64,000 nucleotides of DNA, taken from the NCBI RefSeq assembly GCF_900324465.2, contig NC_046618.1, forward strand, positions 8,364,063 through 8,428,062, written 5' to 3'. The position numbers and the translations under genes are program-made. The notes beneath the pieces were generated by a model. The model worked only from the letters and a program-made list of their open reading frames with translations, searched no databases and was not told where the DNA came from. Within the stretch, counting starts at the first letter, position 1, and each line of letters opens with the position of its first letter. This document shows positions 11,917 to 24,857 of the stretch, in pieces. The stretch comes from Anabas testudineus (Eukaryota > Chordata > Actinopteri > Anabantiformes > Anabantidae).

Positions 11917-14900
11917 GTGAGAATTATTTTTATCTTTATCACAACTACTTGCCACAGTATATATCTAATGTTTACTATTGAATGTGCCGCAACAGCTAAA
12001 TACTGTGTGGGTTTTGTTACATTAGACTGAACTTGACAAATTTTAACAATTGTTTTATGAAATGTATGGAAACTGTCTCCTTCAGCCTGCTGTTGTAAAC
12101 ACATATAAATGTACCTGACATTAATTTATGAAAGTAACAAACTCTTCTGAGTCTGAAAACTTAAAACGCTTCAGGAATTGTGCCTGAATCTGTGCGTCCA
12201 GATTACAAAACAATCATCAACAAATATTTGGACTTGATGAAAATCCGGTTCTGAAACACCAGCGTTAATGCGTTTTGTAACACGTTACACACCCATACAC
12301 AGCAGCAGTACATGTTTGAAACAATATATCAAACATAATTCTTCATGTGATGAAATGCAGAAGTTAAAGGCTACTGAAAGCAGAATTAGAGGTTCAAGCC
12401 GCAGCACAGGAAATAAGTGATCTCAAAAGAGAACTATATTGGTTTTGCACACAAATGATATCACTGCGGGTGGAGGGCTACAAGGTATTGAGGTGGCAGT
12501 TGGTGAAAAATTTCATTCTCAGAAACACATTTTATTCTCAGGCCTTTTTAGACTCGATGATTTTTAATATTGATCTTTTATACTTTTATACTATAAGATG
12601 AAGACATGCACAAAAAGAAGAAAGAAATTTAAACCGAAAGAAGAAAGAAAGAAGAAAAGCTTAAAATACATTAAGTTATATTATATATTATTGTATTAAG
12701 TTAAAACATTATTATAAATATTCATTAGATGAATTACAATTGATATTACATTATTTATATACACACAACAGCATCGAGGCTTCCTCATGCTCGCCTAAAT
12801 ACAGGGAATAATATTGTGCACTTTAATTTATCAATTCTTATATTATTATATTTTATTGTGTTTCCCCAGTGCCTGATACAAACAGTAGTTCTTGTGTTAC
12901 AATATCATACAGTGCAGAATACAAGCGGTTATGTTCATGAGCAGGAAGTGGTTTTGCAACCTGTGGTTTTATATCAGACTCCGTTGACAATATGTTCTAC
13001 AGATTTCTATATTTTGCACTGGATCATCTGACCACCATGTAAATTAGATCTGGCCCACCTGCCATTGTGATCACATTTAAAGTTTTTATGAACGACGCTG
13101 TGTGTTGTGATCTTTTTGGATTTTGCATTGCAACATTTTTCTGGTGATAGAGAACTAGACGGTTTCTTCACTGCGGTTCTCTGAACTCCAGTTTTCACAT
13201 ACGTGCATGTACAGTAAATGAGTTTTATATTGTGGGTTTCATCTTGTAATCAGGTGGTGAATGTTAATTGACAAATTGCCTCTGCAATGTGTATGTTTGA
13301 AGCTCAAGAGGACCAGAGCGACTCGTCTCAACAAGCAACAGCCAGTGACGAAGACAAGGGGACAGTGAATCAGGTACTAACCACAGTCACTGCTGATAAA
13401 ATGTCAGTTGGCCTTCTGGCAGCAAGCTGGGCAATTTCCATCAGTTACAGTTAATCAGTGACTACAGACATGACTACTCACAATGAGTTATGCACTGTTT
13501 TCATTTCCCTTTTTTAGTGAATTTGAGATAGTGGCGAATTTTTGAAGTGCTGATTGTGTGTGTACAGTTGTTTCATCTTGATGGCTGATTGTGAAATGAG
13601 TAACAAGGAATAAGTGATTCTGCATCGTATTCTGAGAGGGCTACGAAAACACACGCACATCTCACACACCACAATATTTCATTGCACATACAGAAACTGC
13701 AGAAGGTCCTCACAGACGCTATTCTGGTAACTGAAATGAGAGGTTCAATATGAGAAACACAAATTAGTTCGTCAAATTTCCAAGGGTGATGTTAGTTGAA
13801 AGCCTGGTGGTTTCTGTGGTAGACTTCTGGCCTGTTGATAGCATCAATCCAGCACGCCACTGACAATCATTGTGAGAGTCATATATAAACACATTGACAT
13901 CAACATCACCCACACGGTTTTCCAAAAAATTTCATCTAGTGGAAATCAACTGAATGTTTCACAATGATATTTGTTCTCTGGTGTAGTGTGAGATCTGCAG
14001 CGAAGGGGCTACAGTAAGTGGCTTAGAGTGCAGACGTTTCCTGTAGGCAACCATTGATGCATAAACCTGAAAGTTTTGTGAATCGGGTGAATATGAATCA
14101 GTAGCTGAAAGTAAATGAGCCTGTCATGAGTACCAGCGAATTTGACGCAAGAACCCAAGAAAAGTTTGCAATTTTTAATGTCATCACCTGACGCCGATTG
14201 TACCTTCACATAGCTGCAGATGCAAATAGAACTTAGCACGTTTATTAGCTCATTGTTGTCCTGAAAGTACAGGAAATTCAAATGAGCTTTGGGAAATATG
14301 CTTTTCACACATCCCTTTTTTTTTAAAAAAAAAAAGCACAACTATAACATCTATCACCGAGGTGTTCTCTCGGGGGACACAGAATAACAGTGGAAAGTCA
14401 GACGTGTCGGCTGTTAGCTGGGAACAGCGACGTGGAGCTGTGACTCAGTCGGGGGCTATATTGGTTAGAGGCCTGCACCTTCACTATTACTCACGCAAGA
14501 GGCCTACTTCTCGGAACCAGGAACCACATAGAGGAACTTGATTCAATATGAAACCACCTTGAGCTGTTTTGTTGTACAATGACTGCCACAGAAATACTGC
14601 AGTTTCTACATATGGTGATTCAAAGTTAAATATTGACATCGTACACTGTGGTGTCATTTGCCAAACAATCTGAATCTACTGAAATTCATCAACACAGCAA
14701 GAAGTGAGATTTCACATTTATACAGTCACTAGTCGCTTTGTTAGGTATATCTAGGAGGTGTTCCTAATGTTTTGGCCCCCTAACCTTCTAATATGATGCG
14801 CTCCGGCACGACTCCACCACCCACTGTGGCCTCAATAATAACCATGTAGTATTATTATTACCTTTCTGAGAGTTTCGACAATACGTATATAAAAATGAAA

Positions 14901-17900
14901 CGATAACACTGTAAAAGTAGAATTCATGGCGGAGCTGCTGTATTTGGATCGTATTAGATTGTACAGGTGTACCTAATAAAGTGGCCAGTGAGTGTGTATC
15001 TGGTGTGAACGGCTGCAAGCTTCATTTTATCTGAAATAAGAGAAGTGACTGTATCAGCAGCTTTCACTTTGAGCAGAACTGTACTGTTGTTACTGTAAAA
15101 AGCTCACAACTGTTTATTTACTCCATGTTGTCCACATAAAAACCTTGACCTTGTAGCAGCTTTGTAAATTGAAGTCTTAAGTGGTAATAATAGAATATCA
15201 TTGCGTTTAGAAAAAGGGTCATAAGCTGTTTCTCTTGTCATGTCTCGGCTGTTATATACTTTGCTTCTCGAAATCTTTCTAACTGATGATTTTAATTCTG
15301 CATGTCTTCACTGTTTCATTTCTCCTTTCTTACAAACCACAAATAGTGACATTGTCAATTTCTCATACAGGAGTTCTGAGTAGTCTGGGTGGCAACACTT
15401 GATACTTCTTTCTTAGTATTTTAAAACTCTTTTGAAAGTTACTGACAAATATCCAGCTTGTACGTCGAATACAGCAAACATGCAACCGCATTTCTTTGGC
15501 TATTACAAAGCAGTGTCTTTACTCAATACTCGACTTCTCATCAGTCACTACTTGAACATGTACTTATTGATTATGACATTTTATGTATAAATGACATCTT
15601 TAGGCTTATGTTTGTTTTTCAAAGTGACATTTGTGATACCAGTGACTGACAACTCTAGACCAAAAACCCCACAAGTCTGCTGCTTTCTCTCCAGACAGGA
15701 TGTGTAGTGGTTATCTATTGAAAGTAGCGGTAAAACCCTACTCAGATTTTGATGTTTCATTTCAACATTTGTGTCCCATGAGATGACTCTGTGTCTCTTT
15801 CCCATCTATGATAATACCTTCAACTGCAAAACAGCTTTACTATCAGTGCACCTGACCATGTCACATTGACGAGAGCCGCGTGACTCTGATTTGAAGCACA
15901 CACTGATGCATGTTTTCTCTCTGTGCCATGTCAGGCCTCTCCCTGTGTTATTGAGATTCACGACTCTACGACTGAATGTGAGGAAGAACCGAGACCCAAT
16001 CTAGTGCAGATGGAAGAGAAGGCATTCATATCAAGTCTGCACTCTTTTATGAAAGACAAGGGTACACCCATAGAAAGGATCCCACACCTCGGCTTCAAGC
16101 AGAGTGAGTTTAAGTCCATTGGCGCTGTGTTTGCTGTTGCGTGAACATGAACATTCGTGTGGAATTTGGTTGAAAATAATAGGCTCTCGTGTGCGTCTTT
16201 TTCCACTGCCAGTTAATCTTTGGAAGATCTACAAGGCCGTTGAGAAACTCGGGGGATATGATTCAGTGAGTACCTTAGTTCTTTATTCGACTGTTGTTCA
16301 CTTTCTTTTGACTGGTTGAAAAGAGAGTGTTTACTGGTGCAGAGTGGAAAATAAGCTATAGGTGAGGTGCTGTAATGTGGTGGTTTCTACCACACAGGAC
16401 ATTTAGGTTACTGAGCTCTCAAATGTATCACCACCCATGCAGTGCTGTCTTTGAAGTCACACTCTGGGACAAGTTACGAGAGTGCAACTCATATTGAAAT
16501 TGCACTAGAGCCCGGCAGGGCCTCGAAACACACTTGACCCCTACCACTTCCATCATTGGGTCCCAGAGTGTAAACAATATAATATAAGACACCCACATTG
16601 GCATAAATTTAAAATTGAAAGTTCTTTCAGTACTGAAAATAGCAGACATGGCATTTAAAGGGTAAGCAGCCACCACCCTTCCTTAAAAACAGTTTTAAAA
16701 TTAGAAGGAACCCAGCAGCTGGTGAAACCAGAAGAACTGAAATGACAGTGATTGGTTGTCAGAAAGATAAACTCTTGTTTACAGGCAAGGTAAGGCAGCT
16801 CCAGAGTATAACAAACACAGTTACAGTTACTATTAGCCATGCGGCCACACGGTGGTATTCAAAGCACACACATGGTGTCTTGCAACATTACATTTTGAAT
16901 GAATTTATCAAAAATATCAGTAAGTATAAAATAGAAGAGTAAAATTGGTTGGATAGAAAGTCGCAGCATTGGTTGATAAATTTCTTTACATAGTTCTTGT
17001 TTTGTGCATCACTTGGCTCTTGGTGTGATGGTTGCTTTAATTCTTCCAAACATCCGTCACACTTATATCACACTTACAAAAAGAAAAAAACGGTTATTGA
17101 CCCCTGTTAAAAAATGTCCACATTGTGTTGACCATCAGGTGACGGCACGGCGTTATTGGAAGAAAGTTTATGATGAGCTGGGAGGAAGTCCAGGCAGCAC
17201 CAGCGCTGCTACTTGCACTCGCAGACACTACGAGAGGTGAGGATAGTTGTGTTTGTAACAAACCTGTCAATTCAATCACAACATCAGCTGATTCCTCATC
17301 AGATATGTAATTCTTTAGACTTGTGCTGCCCTATGAGAGACACATCAAAGGAGAGGAGGACAAACCTCTGCCTCCAAGCAAACCACGCAAGCCCTATAAG
17401 AGAAATCTGGATGGCAAGGTCAACAAGGCTGAGGTGAAGAGGAAAAGGACTCCGTCGGAAAGAGAGCTGGATTCTGAGGTAACACATTATATCTTGAACG
17501 ACAAACTAAAACCAAAAGAAAACCTGTTTGTTTCTGCTCCAGTACACATATTGCATTTTAAAAGGTCTATTGATTTTCCAGGTACTCACCCAGAGGAGTC
17601 CAGATGCTTCCTGCCAAAGTGAAGTGGTTATGCATACTCACTCTGCTCTCTGGACTTCTACTTCTGACAGACACCATCAAGACTGCTCGCAGCCAACCAG
17701 AGTCCCCACTGATCTTTGCCCTTCTGTCTTTGCCCACCTTCTCCCGGTAGCCACATCCAGCTCCTGGACTGCTCATATCCCATCCGCTGCTGGGGAGGTC
17801 ATCTCTCCTCTAGAGAAAAAGAAGAGAATGGCTCAGGCTAGCCTTAACTTGCCTCTCAGTCCACAGAGTGAGGATAAAGAAAGGCCCTCCGTCATCCACT

Positions 17901-18817
17901 GCCCCCAGTCTCCAGCTCGGGCTTCTTCCACTCGGAATTGCAACTCCTCTGACGGCTCCCCGCTTCCTTTATCTTCCGCCTCTTCCCGCAGCCCCTCTTC
18001 TTCATCCATTTCATCAGAGGACGGTTCAGCAGGAAATGAAGATAAACCCCCATTAGCCTCTGAGCTGCCCCATAACTGTTCTAACACTGTCAAAAGTGCA
18101 TCCAGCTGTAGTGAGGATAGAAAGCCTGTGAGCTGTAGTCAGACACCCAAAGACCATGCAGGACAGAATAAAGATGTTTCTCGCATCAGCTCCCAGTCAC
18201 TAATACCTGACTCGTTAAAAAGCCAAAGTAAAGACTCTATCTGGAAGCTAACCCACAAAGCGAGTAGCAAATATTTAAACTATCCATTCACTGAGAAACC
18301 TGACTGGGCTCCAACATCTACCTCTAGTTTTACCAAAGTTATTCCAAAATCTGTGCAACTTCTGCGTCCCAATCCCGTTCGGCCAAACTACAAAAGCTTC
18401 CAGGGCAGGGTGGTTCAACAGGACGATTCTTTGCCCTGCGCAAAGAAGCTGAACAACGTGCCTTTGTGGATGTATCAGACGGACAAGAGGGACAAATCCA
18501 GGACAATGTTACAGAAAGCTCCTCCTGCTCAGCAGAGTTTGTCCCATTCATCCACCACCCTGCCGGTGTGCATCCTGTCAAGCTACGACAAATCAGGGAG
18601 AGACTCTCGACACCAGCCTCCGTTGCACCCGTCATTTCTCCCCAGCAGAATGAGACTACCTCACTCACAGCTCATATATCCTCATGTGCCAGTGGGTCCA
18701 GCTCATCCTGCTCTCCTTGGGCCTGCCGTTTACCCATATCCCTACCCCATTTCTCTGTTAAACCCGCCAACTGGATATACCTGTACCCTACCTGCCATCT
18801 ATCCTCACAAGCTCTGA
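11913..18817 (+). CDS. arid5a: AT-rich interactive domain protein 5A-like
   Basis: Nuclear DNA-binding regulator; mammalian ARID5A also stabilises inflammatory mRNAs. Preferred coding exons: 11913-11916, 13303-13373, 15935-16103, 16213-16265, 17139-17236, 17319-17478, 17582-18817, giving 597 codons (596 aa; human about 594). The first exon would contribute only ATGG, which joins in phase to read MAQEDQSDSS. The alternative is an internal start at 13287 in the same frame (MCMFEAQ). The ARID domain spans about residues 52-150, with HLGFKQINLWKIYKAVEKLG, a split RRYWKKVYDELGGSPGS and RRHYERLVLPY, followed by the ARID5-type GEEDKPLPPSKPRK. The long last exon is Ser/Pro-rich and low in complexity, as in ARID5A. 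It keeps a short ISPLEKKKRMAQ motif that resembles ISPLAKKK-type sequence in mammals. ARID5B is the alternative, but the protein is far too short for it. Confidence 0.87.
14721..14998. mobile_element. MITE-like element with ~28-bp terminal inverted repeats
   Basis: The left end contains TCGCTTTGTTAGGTATA (14733-14749). The right end contains ACCTAATAAAGTGGCCAGTG (14971-14990), its imperfect reverse complement. The TAGGTACACCT/ACCTAATAAAGTGGCC ends recur in a common teleost interspersed repeat. The interior has no coding potential. It lies in the arid5a-like intron between 13373 and 15935. Family name not assigned. Confidence 0.6.
16458..16571. repeat. Short inverted-repeat element in an arid5a-like intron
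   Basis: ACACTCTGGGAC at 16459-16470 is matched by its exact reverse complement at 16560-16571. The ~90 bases between them have no open frame. This looks like a small non-autonomous element or a foldback structure; no target duplication was confirmed. Confidence 0.4.
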
Positions 18818-19650
18818 TTCCTTGTATTTCAACTTCAGACTTCAATCACTGTCACCTGTCAAGAAAGAAAGATTAATAGCAGTCCATCTGTATCCTGAAG
18901 AAGGCAGCCATCGAGCATGTTTGTTTACTTTTTTGTTGCTCAGTGTGATGAACGCATGGTTGATGTAATGTATTTGAAACACTTGGCATAAATATGCAAC
19001 ACACGCTCTGTGGCTTCACTCACAGCCTAGTTATTTTAGTTACTGTAATTAACTGAGTGTCTGTGCTGAACCTTGACCAAAACAAAAATACACTGAAGGA
19101 AAATAAAGGAAGATCAGTGATGCTAAAGGTATTCAGTGAAACAGTGAAAGTGGTTGAATCATCAAAGTGCATAAGATAGGTCCATTTATGAATGCACAGT
19201 GAATGAAAGTGAGAAAGAATTAACTCTTAAACTACTTGTAATTTCTTTAGCTTGTACATTTAAATTCATCAAACATTTACGTTGGTTATTTACTTTTTAA
19301 TTTAATTGTCACTTTATACAATTACATGTACAAGGAAAATATACAAACCAACAACATTTTTTTATTATCTTGGCAAATTCACAATTGAATGCTTTCCAAT
19401 ACCACTTGCACACTTTCAGTACTTTTAAATGCTCTCGTTTTTAAGGCCAAAAAAAAATTTGTACTGTTCTTCATGGTACTGTATTATAAGGTTTGTTGAA
19501 CACAATGATACTGTAAGAATTCTGCATAATCCTTATTGTTATTGTTATTATGTTAAATGTTTTGAACTGTATTAAATGTAGTTTCAGTGATACTGAAATG
19601 TATTTAAACCAAATTAAAATTTGGCAAGGAATAAATAAATAATAAATGTT
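18818..19650 (+). other. arid5a-like 3' UTR
   Basis: AT-rich non-coding sequence follows the stop. AATAAA signals occur at 19102-19107 and, in a cluster of overlapping hexamers, at 19630-19650. The cluster is the more convincing end. Two alternative 3' ends are possible. Confidence 0.55.
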
Positions 19651-19960
19651 GGTTCTGCCTGTGAAATAGTTAGTAAGTTAGTTTGACCATCATTTTTGAA
19701 ATTCATTCATGATTGATTGTTCATTTCTTGAGTAATTTATATGTTTCGATGTATATGATGTGGCACAGAAGCCCAAATGAAGTAGTTGTGAAAACGGATG
19801 AGCCCTGTCACTACCAGTCAGTGGTAGCACCATAGCGGATGCAAAATCATAAGTGAAAATAACAAAGAATTTTGAGGCAAGAGCAATGACGAGGAAAGAG
19901 GAAATCAGATAAATGAGATTCTGCTACAAGACACAGTGTGGTCTGAATCAGTAGAAACAG

Positions 19961-19998
<38 letters not shown>

Positions 19999-20480
19999 TG
20001 CTCGCTCACACACACTCACAAACCCAGAGAGAGAGAGTAGACAAAATAAACAATGGTCAATATTTTGATTGTTCATCAGTTATCGTCTAATGCTATTACA
20101 TGCATTTTGATCACAATTGAAGACTTGCTTATGCTTTGCACGTTAATATACTTTTGACTTCAGTAACAGTTTATTTGCAGACTATTTGCTGCACGACATG
20201 CTGCAGACTGCAGCCTGTTGACTGTAGGAGGATCAGTCTATGACTTAAAACCCAGAAACACCTTGGAATTGTGTCCCTATCTTTGACTTTCAGGAAGCAC
20301 TGCTGACAGCCTACGGTAGACAAGGCAGACGCTAAGACCACAAATTACGAAAATCAAGCCTTGATGTCTATAAACTAACGTTTTATTATAAAGACCGTCC
20401 TCTAGGACTATATATTGCACGCCGCCTGTGCACTGTGTTGCCTTACAGTCACAACACTGGGTAGCAAAGCGACCGTGGCG
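19651..20480. other. Intergenic region before gins4
   Basis: No gene is supported. The main feature is a CT-rich microsatellite, listed separately. The last ~80 bases become GC-richer towards the gins4 promoter. Confidence 0.55.
19962..19998. repeat. (CT)n microsatellite
   Basis: A nearly pure CT run with one interruption. A short GA-rich tract follows at about 20027-20037. Confidence 0.95.
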
Positions 20481-20483
20481 TTA

Positions 20484-20512
20484 TCTCGCGAGATGAGTTG
20501 CAGTGGCGCGAA
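20484..20512 (+). promoter_or_regulatory. gins4 core promoter elements (TCTCGCGAGA and E2F-like site)
   Basis: TCTCGCGAGA at 20484-20493 is a perfect palindrome known as a core element of housekeeping promoters. TGGCGCGAA at 20504-20512 is the reverse complement of an E2F-type TTCGCGCCA site. Both lie within 200 bases upstream of the gins4 start codon. This fits the S-phase expression expected of a replication gene. The binding factors are inferred from the motifs. Confidence 0.6.
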
Positions 20513-20681
20513 TAAACAAGGAGCCCGTCCTCACCGTGGAGCTGTGGGGGAGTTGTTTCAAGTAGAAATGTTCAGTAATTGAGGGATTTATTCCGCTTGA
20601 GTCGCTTTGACGTTTAGTTGAAAAGTCTCCCTGCAGGTTCTGTTTGCTGCCGAGCTCGGAGTTTTGTCGTTTCACTTCACT

Positions 20682-22520
20682 ATGGCGGACGTTTTGTCCG
20701 ATGATGGCAGCGGCAGCGGCCATGATGACAGTCAGGAGGATGTTATGACTCCGGCGGAGCTGATCGCTAAACTAGAAGAAGTGAGTGAGGAGTTCATCAA
20801 CATGAAGCCGTGTCACAGCGACGGACGAGCCTCCTGCAGCTCACTGACACTCACTGGTTGTTGTGTCTGTACCTCGTAGGCTTGGCTGAACGAGAAGTTC
20901 TCCCCGGAGCTGCTGGAGAACAGGTCCGAGGTGGTGGAGTGTGTGATGGAGCAGCTGACTCACATGGTGAACCTGCTGGGGAATACCTCCTCCTTTTATT
21001 TTCTCTGTGGTCGTGTTTGATCTGTGTTAAACATTCACGATGAGTCAAACCTGCTTTCTAAATGTCACCTAACAAGATGAGAATGAGGTGTTGGGCTGCG
21101 AAAGGCAAAAAGGAGTGAATGTGGAGTTGAATTATTTACTGTAAATTGTATGTAATTTAATAAAAGCTTGTGCAGTGTCAAATCTAAAATCTGTTTAGTT
21201 ATGAGTATGAAACAATTATATGAAGGTGAGTGATTTGCATTACATTGCTGCTGTTGGATGTATCCACTCCTCCCAAATGAGTTTTTATTTCTCATCTTTG
21301 TGACTAAGACTTAATGAAGCCATGTTGATTTCTTGTGACCTTCACACCAACAGGAAGCCAACCTGCAGCGGGTGAAGAAAGGTGACGCGAAGGCCAGCGT
21401 CCATCGCATGGAGATAGACAGGATCCGCTTCGTTCTCAGCAGCTACCTGCGTTCTCGTCTGCAGAAGGTCAGTCAGGTCCACAACGCTGTGCAGAACAAA
21501 GCCCTGCTCTCATCCCCTCGGTGCCTGTTGGCAAAATTGCCTTATCTTTGTGCTACGTATGTCTAGATTGAAAAGTTTTTCCCGCATGTGCTGGAGAGAG
21601 AGAAGTCTCGAGGTGAGGGAGATGCCTCTCTGCTTTCACCTGAGGAGTTTGCCTTTGCCAAAGAGTGAGTATATTAGGTTAATGTCGAACTGTGGCTACG
21701 TTTATTTGTGACATTCACCTAAAAGCATGTTAATCTCATACACAGGTACTACGCTAACACAGAAACCTACCTGAAGGCTGTGGCTCTGAAACGCATGCCC
21801 CCCAACTTGCAGACAGTGGATATGCTAAAAGCAGGTGAGGTCTGCCTTTTTGTTTGATCTGGAATGACTCTGCAAGATACTGACAATAGCATGCACTAGC
21901 AGATGAAGGCATTTCCTCTGACCTTTTTTTTTAAATCCAATTTTTTCAAATGTTATCCCAGTTCCTGAGCCCTGCTTGGACTCCTTTGTGTTTCTACGTG
22001 TGAAAGAGAGGCAGGAAAACATCTTGGTCGAGCCTGAGACAGATGATCAGAGGTACTTTTACGCTTTTACATTGTCTCTTTCTGTACATAACCGTTGCTA
22101 TTTTTAGTTTATTCTATCTCGTCTACTGTTTACATGTTTCATATTTATATGTAGCATGTTCATCTTGCACCATGGTCTCTTGCACTACAGGATTTGTTTT
22201 TACCTTGTTATTGTGTCACATTTTAGTTTTCTTTATCTCTGTATCCTCTTTGACTTAATGTCTTTGACTCTGTGTCTACACATCAAGACTAATTCCTAGT
22301 GCTGTAAAGTGTCATTTACTGTTCCTGGCAGTTTCGGAGTCTGATTACTGTTTTTAGATCCCAGTAGATGGCGGTGTTACTTTACATTACATTACCTTCA
22401 GAACCAGTATATTTTTCTTTCAGAGAGTATGTTGTGGATCTTGAAGAGGGCTCTCAGCACCTAATGCGGTATCGAACTATAGCACCACTTGTTTCAAGTG
22501 GAGCTGTGCAGTTAATTTGA
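20682..22520 (+). CDS. gins4: GINS complex subunit 4 (Sld5)
   Basis: Subunit of the four-protein GINS complex, which joins MCM2-7 and CDC45 in the CMG replicative helicase in the nucleus. Seven coding exons: 20682-20780, 20880-20966, 21354-21467, 21567-21664, 21746-21834, 21962-22052, 22424-22520. They sum to 225 codons (224 aa; human 223). Conserved blocks include LTPAEL-like MTPAELIAKLEEAW, RIRFVLSSYLRSRL, KIEKFFPHVLE, VALKRMPPNLQ, FLRVKERQENILVEPETDDQ and the C-terminal RYRTIAPLVSSGAVQLI, which places the B domain at the C-terminus as expected for Sld5. The start codon is at the head of an acidic N-terminus (MADVLSDDGSGSG) as in other Sld5 proteins. All junctions are GT-AG. No anomaly was seen. 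Confidence 0.97.
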
Positions 22521-23875
<1,355 letters not shown>

Positions 23876-24618
23876 AAATGAGCAATTTCTGTATTTTATC
23901 AAATAAAAAAACAACTATCACATGACCTAAACCATCTCTCTAGACTTTTCATCATATACTGGCAAAAATAGTCAAGTCTTGAACAACTGAGCTCTTTTCA
24001 TATGAGTACTGATGTATTAATTAATCAGTGTTGGTTTTATCTCCTTATACATCTGCAACAAGTTCATGGCTTCTATGTCTGCTGCTTTTTGTACGTACTT
24101 GAGTGAGGTGACTGGCACGTTGAGAGTGGATTGTAATCTGGCCTTTCCTCAGCGTCATATATGCTGACGTTCTGCGGGGCAGTGATCCCTTCAGGATGTG
24201 ATCCAGCTAGCAGAGGACTTGGCTCCATGTCTATTGACTGGTCTGAGAATAGAGTCCAGGATGAGTGGAATAGTTTCCACAAAGCAGAGTGGAATTACAT
24301 GCACATAGAATAGAGCTCCTCAATAACCCTTTCAGGCCTGGACAATACAGTTCTCACAATACGAGATTACGAGTTCACATAAATCTTCACAGCTAAACGC
24401 AACGGTAGCTGTAATGTGGTAAAACAGAAAAATGGGCTACAAACCATGTAGTACATAGGAAATGAAAATTAAAGACTTAATTAAATACTCTGAAGAAATA
24501 TCTGAAACTCATATGATGCTGTCTGTGCATCTAAAAGTTAGTAAAAGAAAAAACCTAGGTATGAAGCTGATTGGTCAGCACGGTGAGCAGGGTGGAGTAT
24601 ACTGTATTACATCGTAGC
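23876..24618. other. Intergenic region between gins4 and ppp1r3c-like
   Basis: AT-rich sequence with no supported gene or recognised repeat. Confidence 0.5.
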
Positions 24619-24634
24619 TGACGTAGTATAAATA
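24619..24634 (+). promoter_or_regulatory. TATA box and CRE-like half site of ppp1r3c-like
   Basis: TGACGTA at 24619-24625 is a CRE-like half site and is followed at once by TATAAATA at 24627-24634. Initiation would fall near 24655-24665, just upstream of a probable non-coding first exon ending at 24709 before a GTAAGA donor. A TATA promoter with a cAMP-response half site would suit a hormonally controlled glycogen-metabolism gene. The regulation is inferred only from the motifs. Confidence 0.5.
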
Positions 24635-24857
24635 GGATGTAGAACCAGACTCTCCTGTGAGAGGAGGCGTGACAGCCTGCAGACTACAACTTGCTGCTCG
24701 TGGAAATGAGTAAGAGAACTTCTTAATGTATGAAATGAATTGTGCAATATTTATATATAAATATACTGTTTGTTAATGTTAAATGTTCTTTATTTGTCTT
24801 GAACTACAGCCAAACACTCAGGTTAATATTCCCATCGCTCAACACCAGACTAGCAGT

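Noticed and set aside
17833-18093. Minus-strand acidic open frame opposite the last arid5a-like exon, and the plus-strand frames at 17868 and 18466
   Set aside because: The Ser/Pro-rich coding strand leaves several other frames open. Only the frame ending at 18817 continues the ARID protein in phase.
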